Assembly: GCA_026169375.1 (NCBI GenBank)
Contig: JAPFCR010000041.1
Location: 1-38,740 of the forward strand
Reading direction: 5' to 3'
Length of the DNA stretch: 38,740 nucleotides
Source: Sporosarcina sp.
Lineage (GTDB): Bacteria > Bacillota > Bacilli > Bacillales_A > Planococcaceae
The notes under the pieces are model-generated. The model saw only the letters and a list, made by a program, of their open reading frames with translations, did not search any database and had not been told where the DNA came from. Below, piece by piece: positions 32,823 to 38,740 of the stretch. How positions within the stretch are numbered: the first letter of the stretch is position 1; each line of letters begins with the position of its first letter. The position numbers and the translations under genes were made by a program.

Positions 32823-34037
32823 TTATAATACGTCAAATTTACCTTTTTTCAATGTTAATCCGAGACCACCGATCATGTAAAGTGCACGGTTATCGACCAT
32901 CTTCTTCATGAATGATGCTTTCTTGCCTGTTAATTTTCTTCCCATCACATCACCAATTGCATCATCGCTACCTAATGAGCAAACGCTTCCTTTTAAATCA
33001 GGAACAAAGTCTGTTGTTCTCTCACCTTTTAAAAGTGCAACGATATTATCCGCACATTGGTCACCTTGTTGCATGGCAATTTGCGCAGTCGGTGGATATG
33101 GACGATCAATTGCTTCGTTAATCATAAATGCACAGTCTCCAACGATAAAGACATCGTCATGACCTGGAGCACGCAAATCCTTATCCACTCTTACACGCGC
33201 GCGGTTGCTCTCGATACCTGTTTCTTCGATTAGACGATTACCACGAACTCCTGCAGCCCATACGACAGTACCTGCTTTAATGAATTCGAACTCATCTTCA
33301 CCTGTTTTAATCTTTACACCTTCTTCAGTTGCTTCTACAACTGGCGTTCCAATTGAAAACTCAATGCCTTTAGACTCTAATTGATTCACTGCATACGTCA
33401 CAAGCTCGTCATCGAATCCTGGTAAAACCATTGGCGCTGCTTCAACACATAATACACGTACTTTTTCAAATGGTACGTCATACTCTTCACACCATTCAGG
33501 TACACGATTACCAAGTTCACCTAAAAATTCGATGCCCGTGAATCCTGCACCACCTACAACAATTGTTAAACGGCTGTCGTCTTTTTCTTCTTCTACAGAC
33601 CATGTTGCAAATTGACTTCTCATATGCTCTCGAATATGACGCGCTGCTTTAACGTTAGCAATTGATAAAGCGTGTTCTTCAAGTCCTGGGATGCCGAATG
33701 TTTCTCCTTCGAAACCAAGCCCAATGACTAGGTAATCATATGTATGCGTACCTACACTTGAAGTCACGACTTTGTCATTGATGTTAATGCCTTCAACCGT
33801 CGCTTGGATAAAGTCTACCTTTTGTGCATCAATTACATCACTAATATTATAACGAACTTCTTCTGGAGATAATGTACCAGCTGAAGCTTCATGTAACCAT
33901 GTAGATTCATAATGGTAATCATTTTGGTTAATCAGTACAATGTCTGCTTGATCTGTTCCTAGTATTTTCTGTAATCTAACGACAGTCGATAAACCACCGT
34001 ATCCTGCGCCTAATACTAATATTGTCGGTCTTTTCAC
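32823..34037 (-). CDS. yumB: Type II NADH dehydrogenase (YumB-like)
   Basis: A 404-residue flavoprotein of the NDH-2 family that passes electrons from NADH to quinone without pumping protons. The FAD-binding [12 protein letters not shown] (9-20) and the NADH-binding [16 protein letters not shown] are intact. VFIVGDCAF with the following [15 protein letters not shown] region closes the FAD site, and the C-terminal part is amphipathic, suiting peripheral membrane binding. GTG start with AAAGGTGG ten bases upstream. It has its own promoter and terminator. A second related flavoprotein, YutJ, lies 1.8 kb away. Confidence 0.92.
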   Translation of the reverse strand: MKRPTILVLGAGYGGLSTVVRLQKILGTDQADIVLINQNDYHYESTWLHEASAGTLSPEEVRYNISDVIDAQKVDFIQATVEGININDKVVTSSVGTHTYDYLVIGLGFEGETFGIPGLEEHALSIANVKAARHIREHMRSQFATWSVEEEKDDSRLTIVVGGAGFTGIEFLGELGNRVPEWCEEYDVPFEKVRVLCVEAAPMVLPGFDDELVTYAVNQLESKGIEFSIGTPVVEATEEGVKIKTGEDEFEFIKAGTVVWAAGVRGNRLIEETGIESNRARVRVDKDLRAPGHDDVFIVGDCAFMINEAIDRPYPPTAQIAMQQGDQCADNIVALLKGERTTDFVPDLKGSVCSLGSDDAIGDVMGRKLTGKKASFMKKMVDNRALYMIGGLGLTLKKGKFDVL

Positions 34038-34351
34038 GAAGATCGTACCACCTTTTATGTTATTTTAACCTGAGCATGTGAAAGTGTGAGAATAAGACTG
34101 GAAATCCCCTTTCTTTTTCTCACTTTTTATTCTCGGTTTGATTTAGTTTTGTTAAAAGCCTTCTTTACTATAGTAGCGCTTTTCTACATTTTTTTCAATA
34201 CTATATATCAAGCTACCTACATTTACTAGTAGACTTTATTCAAATTAAATACATATATTCATTCACTGAAAAAAGACCAAAATATTGTGAATGTTAACAT
34301 TTTGTTTCCAAAAGAGTGAAATCGCAGTAAAACGAAAATCTATGAAAGATA
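34038..34351. other. Intergenic region upstream of yumB
   Basis: A/T-rich region with the yumB promoter. It also holds a 12-bp palindrome AATGTTAACATT (34290-34301) next to a TTGTGAA half-site (34285-34291), which is only half of a Rex-like box. No gene seen. Confidence 0.4.
34170..34198 (-). promoter_or_regulatory. yumB promoter
   Basis: On the minus strand TTGAAA (34193-34198), 17 bp, then TACTAT (34170-34175). The leader is about 130 nt. Confidence 0.6.
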
Positions 34352-34354
34352 CCT

Positions 34355-34400
34355 AAACAAACCTGCAAAGAGACCAAAAATCTCTGTTGCAGGTTTGTTT
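34355..34400 (-). terminator. yutM terminator
   Basis: AAACAAACCTGCAA and its complement flank an inner AGAGA/TCTCT hairpin, giving a long stem next to the yutM stop codon. Confidence 0.88.
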
Positions 34401-34405
34401 TTTAA

Positions 34406-34771
34406 TTAGCAATCTGTTGAAGGTTTCCCTTTTCTTGTTTCTGTTCTGAAAGAAGTTCCACACCCACATGAAATAATCGCATTTGGATTTTCGATTGTAA
34501 ATCCGCCGCCCATTAACGATTCTTTATAATCAATTTCTGTACCGTTCAAGATATCCGTATCATCCGTGGCAACAATCATTTGAATCCCGTGTTGCTCTAA
34601 TAATTGATCTTTCTCTGTTAATTCTTTCTCGAATCCGAGTCCGTATGTGAGTCCACTACAACCTCCGCCGTTAATTGCGATACGGAGATATGAACCTTCT
34701 TCACCATTACTTTCCATCATGGTCTTTACATGGAATGCAGCGGATTCAGATAGATTTACTAATTGAGTCAT
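34406..34771 (-). CDS. yutM: A-type iron-sulfur cluster carrier (HesB/IscA family)
   Basis: A 121-residue carrier that accepts and transfers Fe-S clusters. The three ligand cysteines are present: C38 (GGGCSGL) and C102/C104 (SCGCGTSF). It matches B. subtilis YutM in length and wording. The ATG at 34771 is preferred to one two codons earlier because GGAAGGTG sits seven bases before it. Near yutI (Nfu-type scaffold), which suggests shared Fe-S assembly work. Confidence 0.93.
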   Translation of the reverse strand: MTQLVNLSESAAFHVKTMMESNGEEGSYLRIAINGGGCSGLTYGLGFEKELTEKDQLLEQHGIQMIVATDDTDILNGTEIDYKESLMGGGFTIENPNAIISCGCGTSFRTETRKGKPSTDC

Positions 34772-34972
34772 TCGCATTCACCTTCCCAATATTTATGATA
34801 AATTAAGTATAGCAATTCATACAATTAAGTTGCAACTGAATGTGCTTACTCAATTAAAGATGCTTTTTTACATTTTTATTTTAAATGTTGTACAATGAAT
34901 TTAGTGCATTAAAAGAATTTTCTCACTATACATGCACATGTTCAAGTGATTCTGTTCTCTTTAAGTCGAATG

Positions 34973-35001
34973 AAAAAAGAGCCTAAATTGGCCCTCTTTT
35001 C
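34973..35001 (-). terminator. yutI terminator
   Basis: AAAAGAG-GGCC and GGcTCTTTT arms around AATTTA, followed on the minus strand by T6. Confidence 0.7.
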
Positions 35002-35020
35002 AATTCTACACAGCTTTACA

Positions 35021-35257
35021 TTAAAATACTTGTTCTACTTCTACAACGCCTGGTACTTCTTCAAGAAGCGCACGCTCGATTCCTGCTTTTAGTGTAATCG
35101 TTGAACTTGGGCAAGTTCCACACGCGCCGAGAAGACGTAATTTAACAATGCCCTCTTCAACATCTACGAGTTCACAGTCGCCACCATCGCGTAGTAGAAA
35201 TGGACGTAATTTATTTAATACTTCTTGAACTGAATCAATCATTGTTGTGTTTGTCAT
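35021..35257 (-). CDS. yutI: NifU C-terminal domain (Nfu) iron-sulfur scaffold
   Basis: A 78-residue protein consisting of only the NifU C-terminal domain. The cluster-binding GACGTCPSS motif contains C46 and C49, and [14 protein letters not shown] is the conserved N-terminal helix. It delivers Fe-S clusters to target proteins. The ATG at 35257 has AAAGGAGC about nine bases upstream. Longer in-frame starts lack an SD and conserved sequence. Compact compared with B. subtilis YutI. Confidence 0.93.
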   Translation of the reverse strand: MTNTTMIDSVQEVLNKLRPFLLRDGGDCELVDVEEGIVKLRLLGACGTCPSSTITLKAGIERALLEEVPGVVEVEQVF

Positions 35258-35344
35258 TTGTTTTAAGCTCCTTTCCTTATAATAATCATTATAAACTCGG
35301 GAGCCGGAAAAATCCAATTTTAAAATTGAGAGGGGTTATTATTA

Positions 35345-35674
35345 ATGGGGAAGAAAAATGCGAAAATCGAAATTTATGGGGCCGATATTATTTGTGCAAG
35401 CTGTGTAGGGGCACCTTCATCAAAAGATACGTATGAATGGTTAGATGCCGCAATCAGCCGAAAATACCCTGAACAACCTTTTACAATCGAGTACATTGAT
35501 ATCGATGCTACACAAGAAAATGAACGTCAAGCAGAAATTGCCGAACAAGTTCGAAACGATGAATATTTTTATCCACTCGTGATGATTAACGCAGAAATGA
35601 TCGGAGAAGGTCATATTCAGTTGAAACCTGTTTTCTCTTCACTTGAGAAATTAGGGTACGTAGCTGAGAAGTAA
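35345..35674 (+). CDS. yuzD: YuzD, DUF1462 thioredoxin-fold protein
   Basis: A 109-residue protein matching the YuzD (DUF1462) family. It has a beta strand (KIEIYGA), a CASC pair (C17, C20) in the redox/metal position of thioredoxin-like folds, and PLVMINAEMIGEGHI in the cis-Pro region. The role is undefined; adjacent Fe-S genes hint at cluster or disulfide chemistry. AGGGG lies about ten bases before the ATG. Divergent from yutI. Confidence 0.88.
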   Translation: MGKKNAKIEIYGADIICASCVGAPSSKDTYEWLDAAISRKYPEQPFTIEYIDIDATQENERQAEIAEQVRNDEYFYPLVMINAEMIGEGHIQLKPVFSSLEKLGYVAEK

Positions 35675-35687
35675 TAGCGATTTTTTG

Positions 35688-35733
35688 AAAAACCACAGGC
35701 GAAATGACAAGATTTTTTCCCCTGTGGTTTTTA
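35688..35733 (+). terminator. yuzD terminator
   Basis: AAAACCACAGG and CCTGTGGTTTT form an 11-bp stem with a 21-base loop, followed by T residues. Confidence 0.75.
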
Positions 35734-35751
35734 GCACTTATTATAAGACAT

Positions 35752-35796
35752 AAAAAAAGATGTCTCCGCAAGATGATTTCATACGACGGCGACACC
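35752..35796 (-). terminator. yutJ terminator
   Basis: On the minus strand GGTGTC-g-CCG pairs with CGG-a-GACATC and is followed by T7. Confidence 0.75.
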
Positions 35797-35817
35797 TGAA
35801 AGTATTTGTATTTGTAT

Positions 35818-36885
35818 TTATCCGTTATGTCTTTTATGTAGCCATAACACACCAGATTTTAATATTCTTGCGATTCTTCCTGTTACGGTGCGGTCTCCTA
35901 CATAAGCAAAGCCTTGTTTTTTTCCCAGTGAGCCTAAGAAACCTTTTAATTTCATTTCAGGCATTTTTTCTGGTAGTGGCTTATCTCCCCACACGCAGCG
36001 TAATACCGTTACAATTTGCTCCGCTTGTGCTTCTGCTACTTGGGCACTTGGCGCATAAGGTAAGTCGGCACAATCCCCTACGACATAAATATTTTGATCA
36101 TTTGGTAATTGATGATGTTTATTTAATACGAGACGACCAGACTTTCCTTTTTCTGTATCAATATTTTGAACAATTCTTACTGGACGTATTCCAGCCGTCC
36201 AAACGACCGCATCAACAGAAATCACTTCTTCATGATTATACAATGTATCCGCTTCCACTTTTGTAATATTCGACTTTGCAACAATATCTACATCATGTTC
36301 GTCAAACCAACCTTTTACATAGTTACTCAGACGTTCTGGAAAGTCTCTTAAAATTCGCGGACCTCTATCAAATAACTTAATCTTTAAATCTGGGCGACTT
36401 TCGCGAAGTTCACTCGCTAATTCAATCCCACTTAAACCAGCACCCACAATCCCAACCGTCGCCCCGCCACCAAGCCCTAAAAGCTTTTTATACGTCGTAC
36501 GAGACTGTCCAATTGTTTGAAGACTATATGTATGCTCTTCAGCCCCTGGCACATCATGATAGTTATCACGACATCCTAAGCCAATCACAAGGTCATCGTA
36601 TTCAATTTGTTGTCCATCTTCTAAATATACACACTTTTCATCCGGTACAATTTCCGTTACTTCTCCGCCAATTACTTTTAACTGATTATGCTCTGGTAAT
36701 GGAACGCGAACAACTGAATCAGACACTGTTCCAGCAGCTAATGCATAAAATTCTGTTTTCAAACTATGGAATGGTGTTCTATCTATTAATGTAATTTCAA
36801 TATTTGAAGGTAAATCTTTTGTTAAAAGACGTAGCATGACACGCATATTTCCATATCCTGCACCTAATAAAACTAGTTTTCTCAT
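35818..36885 (-). CDS. yutJ: YutJ, NDH-2-like FAD/NAD(P) oxidoreductase
   Basis: A 355-residue pyridine nucleotide-disulfide family flavoprotein, equal in length to B. subtilis YutJ. FAD site LGAGYGNMRVML (6-17), nucleotide site VGIVGAGLSGIELASEL, and the closing IYVVGDCADLPYAPSAQVA are intact. No redox-active CxxC is seen, consistent with NDH-2-type quinone or other electron transfer rather than a disulfide reductase. The ATG at 36885 has AAGGAGAAGAG upstream; the longer frame starts inside a promoter. A Rex-type operator overlaps its promoter, tying expression to NADH/NAD+ balance. Confidence 0.9.
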   Translation of the reverse strand: MRKLVLLGAGYGNMRVMLRLLTKDLPSNIEITLIDRTPFHSLKTEFYALAAGTVSDSVVRVPLPEHNQLKVIGGEVTEIVPDEKCVYLEDGQQIEYDDLVIGLGCRDNYHDVPGAEEHTYSLQTIGQSRTTYKKLLGLGGGATVGIVGAGLSGIELASELRESRPDLKIKLFDRGPRILRDFPERLSNYVKGWFDEHDVDIVAKSNITKVEADTLYNHEEVISVDAVVWTAGIRPVRIVQNIDTEKGKSGRLVLNKHHQLPNDQNIYVVGDCADLPYAPSAQVAEAQAEQIVTVLRCVWGDKPLPEKMPEMKLKGFLGSLGKKQGFAYVGDRTVTGRIARILKSGVLWLHKRHNG

Positions 36886-36926
36886 CGCTCTTCTCCTTTT
36901 CCTTGAATTCCGATATTTACTCTTTT

Positions 36927-36955
36927 TATTGTAACAGTTTGTGACAACTTTCACA
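36927..36955 (-). promoter_or_regulatory. yutJ promoter
   Basis: On the minus strand TTGTGA (-35), 17 bp, then TACAAT (-10) with TG one base before it (extended -10). The -35 is one half of the Rex-like box. Confidence 0.65.
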
Positions 36956-36956
36956 A
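36939..36956. promoter_or_regulatory. Rex-type operator (TTGTGA-N6-TCACAA)
   Basis: The sequence TTGTGACAACTTTCACAA is an 18-bp dyad with perfect 6-base arms, matching the Rex consensus TTGTGA-(A/T-rich 6)-TCACAA. It covers the -35 and the upstream part of the spacer of the yutJ promoter, a classic repressor position. It is 13 bp upstream of the candidate yuzB -35. A CRP/FNR-type protein is an alternative reader of the same dyad. Confidence 0.7.
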
Positions 36957-36969
36957 TAAGTCTTAGAAA

Positions 36970-36998
36970 TTGACCTTTTTCGATAAAAAGAGTAGGAT
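36970..36998 (+). promoter_or_regulatory. yuzB promoter
   Basis: TTGACC (36970-36975), 17 bp, then TAGGAT (36993-36998), with the start expected near 37005. Confidence 0.55.
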
Positions 36999-37020
36999 TC
37001 CTTATAGTGAGGTGAGTGCT

Positions 37021-37260
37021 GTGAATCCGATTGTTGAATTTTGCATGACGAATCTTGCAAATGGTTCACATAAAACATTAGAAACATTAGAAAAAGATCC
37101 AAACCTCGACGTATTAGAGTATGGTTGTTTAAGTTATTGTACGGTTTGCGCTGATGATGTTCTTTACGCACTTGTCAATGGTGAAATCGTAGAAGCAGAT
37201 ACACATGAAGAATTGACAGAACGTATTTATCAGTTCATCGAAGACAATCCACTCTTCTAA
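37021..37260 (+). CDS. yuzB: YuzB, DUF1450 cysteine-motif protein
   Basis: A 79-residue protein of the YuzB/DUF1450 family, near-identical in layout to B. subtilis YuzB. Four conserved cysteines (C8, C36, C40, C43; EYGCLSYCTVC) suggest a metal or Fe-S site; that is inference. The start is GTG at 37021 with AGGTGAG about six bases upstream. Function unknown. Divergent from yutJ with the Rex-type dyad between them. Confidence 0.9.
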   Translation: MNPIVEFCMTNLANGSHKTLETLEKDPNLDVLEYGCLSYCTVCADDVLYALVNGEIVEADTHEELTERIYQFIEDNPLF

Positions 37261-37287
37261 GTTAAGGTTAGAAAAGATAAATCATCA

Positions 37288-37331
37288 AAGGCTAATTACT
37301 TTTAGACAAGTAAATTAGCCTTGTTTTTTTA
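37288..37331 (+). terminator. yuzB terminator
   Basis: AAGGCTAATT-AC pairs with GT-(A)-AATTAGCCTT and runs into TTGTTTTTTT. Confidence 0.85.
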
Positions 37332-37334
37332 TGG

Positions 37335-38117
37335 TCACTCGAAAACCTTTTGAATTGTTTCAGCGGCTAAGTTTTTCAAATAATACGTCGGTTTTTCTTC
37401 TTTCGTTAACACTTCTTCCTTTGATGTAACTCCGCCTTCAACATGTGCAGTTGCAATGCCGTACCGTATGCCCGCTAGAATATCCGTATCGTAATTATCA
37501 CCGATTAATATCATTTCTTCTTTACGACTACGACTCGCTTCTTGCACCAATGTTAATAAATAAGATTCTGGTTTCCCGATAAACATCGGAGCGACACCTG
37601 TTGAAAATTCGACCAACTTCACAAATGATCCCGCACCTGGCAGTAATCCTCTTTCAGTAGGGATTGCTTTGTCCCCATTTGTTGCGATAAACGTAGCACC
37701 TTCACGAATCGCTAAACAGGCATTTGCTAGTTTTTCATAAGAAATCCCGCGGTCAATGCCCATCACGACAACATCGGCTCCTGTATCCACAATCTCCATT
37801 TCGATTGTTTCGAATGCCTCATGTAAACCGGTTTCTCCAATGATTTGAACCGTTTTCCCTCTATAATGTTCTTGACAGTAATGAGCCGTTGCAATAGCTG
37901 ATGTCATAATCTGTGACTGTTTTGCTTCAATCCCAAATGCTTTCAACTTTTGTTGAACTTCTTTAGGCGATGCTGCTGAATTATTCGTAATATAATACGG
38001 GTCAATGCCCTCTTTTTGCAAGACATCAATGAGTGCGACCGCTTCTTCCACCGGTTCCGTTCCGTGATAAACTGTTCCATCTAAGTCAAAACAATAAACT
38101 GTATATTTATTTATCAT
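37335..38117 (-). CDS. yutF: HAD-family phosphatase (NagD-like, YutF)
   Basis: A 260-residue HAD phosphatase of the NagD/p-nitrophenyl phosphatase type with a C2 cap. Motif I is DLDGTVYHG (nucleophile D11, D13), motif II YYITNNSAASPKEV, the motif III lysine lies in the FIGKPE region, and motif IV is ILIGDNYDTDILAG. It dephosphorylates small sugar or nucleotide phosphates; the natural substrate is unknown. The stop is followed closely by the convergent yuzB terminator. It overlaps the end of yutE by 4 bp, so the two are co-translated. Confidence 0.92.
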   Translation of the reverse strand: MINKYTVYCFDLDGTVYHGTEPVEEAVALIDVLQKEGIDPYYITNNSAASPKEVQQKLKAFGIEAKQSQIMTSAIATAHYCQEHYRGKTVQIIGETGLHEAFETIEMEIVDTGADVVVMGIDRGISYEKLANACLAIREGATFIATNGDKAIPTERGLLPGAGSFVKLVEFSTGVAPMFIGKPESYLLTLVQEASRSRKEEMILIGDNYDTDILAGIRYGIATAHVEGGVTSKEEVLTKEEKPTYYLKNLAAETIQKVFE

Positions 38118-38566
38118 TTTTCATCAGCCGGTAAAAATGCTGATACTGGACCAAGTTCATTTTCTAAATAATGACGAACTTTGCCTGGAAATGCTTGAAG
38201 TGCTTCATTCGATTCATTTAATGTTAAAATAATTGTCTGCGTATCCACCTCGATAAATTCACGCACAATCATTTGACGTAATTCAATCACTTTTTTAATT
38301 GGATTTGTCATGTCTTCAGAAATGACCTTTTCATCATCCATTATGTCGATAATGTCTTCATAGCTACCTGGATCACGCATGATAAATCCGTCAATCATTG
38401 TGTTGCCTACGTCAATAATTGCTTCAATAATGTCGTGGCTTAATCGTGTTAAGGCAAGCGTGTGGATTAAATCTTCGTTCCAATCTGCTTCTTTTTGATA
38501 AAGTGCTAATAACTCTTCTATATGTACCAATGCTTTTTCTATTTGGTTTCGGTCAACAAAATACAT
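38114..38566 (-). CDS. yutE: YutE, DUF86 (HepT-like) protein
   Basis: A 150-residue all-helical protein of the DUF86 family. The family includes HepT, an RNase-type toxin with an Rx4HxY active site (RNxxVHxY). Here the matching segment reads RQMIVREF, so the histidine is Arg and the tyrosine is Phe; toxin activity is not expected. No MntA-type nucleotidyltransferase antitoxin is next to it. It is the upstream partner of yutF with a 4-bp ATGA overlap. Its role is unknown. A purine-rich SD (about AGGGAGGCAACAAC) precedes the ATG. Confidence 0.85.
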   Translation of the reverse strand: MYFVDRNQIEKALVHIEELLALYQKEADWNEDLIHTLALTRLSHDIIEAIIDVGNTMIDGFIMRDPGSYEDIIDIMDDEKVISEDMTNPIKKVIELRQMIVREFIEVDTQTIILTLNESNEALQAFPGKVRHYLENELGPVSAFLPADEK

Positions 38567-38600
38567 GTTGTTGCCTCCCTTTTTTTATTTTCTATTCTAT

Positions 38601-38740
38601 TGAGTCAATTTCATAATTAACCTTACACAAAAAATTCCCGAACAATGTTGATCTCCGTTCCAGGCGCACGCTTTCCGTGGGGCGGGCGGCGAGCCTCCTC
38701 GGTCGCTTCGCTCCACTGCGGGGTCTCACCTGTCCCGCTA
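38601..38740 (+). repeat. Repeat family B, longer copy (runs off the window)
   Basis: The first 75 bp match 29398-29473 almost base for base. The copy then continues into a GC-rich block (GTGGGGCGGGCGGCGAGCC ... GGGTCTCACCTGTCCCGC). That block is much richer in GC than its surroundings, and from memory it is a widespread intergenic repeat of Bacillales. No open frame with an SD is present. The right boundary is outside the window. Confidence 0.75.

Noticed and set aside
34284..34301. Rex operator upstream of yumB
   Set aside because: Only one half (TTGTGA) fits. The partner half is ACATTT instead of TCACAA, and the site is over 80 bp upstream of the -35.
35760..36266. 168-codon plus-strand frame opposite yutJ
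   Set aside because: It overlaps the yutJ terminator and conserved C-terminus and lacks an SD.

Overview
The window is a low-GC, gene-dense piece of a Firmicutes chromosome. It starts inside the 5' end of a 16S rRNA gene read leftwards. Gene content and order follow the yug-yuf-mrp-yui-yut part of the Bacillus subtilis map closely (yugJ, yuzA, yugI, yugE, patB, pbpD, yufK, mrpA-G, pepA/yuiE, yuiD, yuiB, yumB, yutM, yutI, yuzD, yutJ, yuzB, yutF, yutE). Protein lengths and start contexts differ from Bacillus proper, and several intergenic repeats are present. A member of Bacillales, probably Planococcaceae (Sporosarcina-like), is the best inference. No phage, CRISPR array, tRNA or intact insertion sequence is visible.

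Layout. 1-546: 16S 5' end with its leader, a boxA-like element and a strong sigma-A rrn promoter. 547-3324: EamA exporter, iron-type alcohol dehydrogenase YugJ and small membrane protein YuzA. 3367-8949: arginine/ornithine/glutamate catabolism, with rocA, rocD and gudB on the minus strand and a divergent RocR-like regulator. 9022-15897: YugI, an NSS transporter, a chemoreceptor, YugE, PatB, a small membrane protein and a lipoprotein cyclophilin. 16029-19480: an MFS exporter and the class A penicillin-binding protein PbpD. 19526-27446: YufK, a DUF1646 transporter and the complete seven-gene Mrp Na+/H+ antiporter operon, preceded by a 440-bp leader region. 27628-31431: SLC13-type permease, Gly/Tyr-rich small protein, leucyl aminopeptidase. 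31647-38566: YuiD, YuiB, two NDH-2-like flavoproteins (YumB, YutJ), iron-sulfur carriers (YutM, YutI), YuzD, YuzB, the HAD phosphatase YutF and the DUF86 protein YutE.

How the parts work together. RocD turns ornithine into glutamate semialdehyde (P5C), RocA oxidises this to glutamate, and GudB deaminates glutamate to 2-oxoglutarate. Mrp, the DUF1646 protein and the SLC13 permease are all ion-linked membrane systems. The yum/yut group collects redox and Fe-S functions, and yutJ carries a near-ideal Rex operator over its promoter.

Most of the window is conserved housekeeping. The main oddities are: (1) a RocR homologue whose AAA+ domain has lost the GAFTGA loop, the Walker B acidic pair and the arginine fingers, next to a rocA promoter whose GG/GC elements are 12 rather than 10 bases apart; (2) two copies of a 220-260 bp hairpin-rich intergenic element, each followed at once by a different intrinsic terminator; (3) a promoter and terminator forming a short transcript ahead of mrpA; (4) the Rex box at yutJ.
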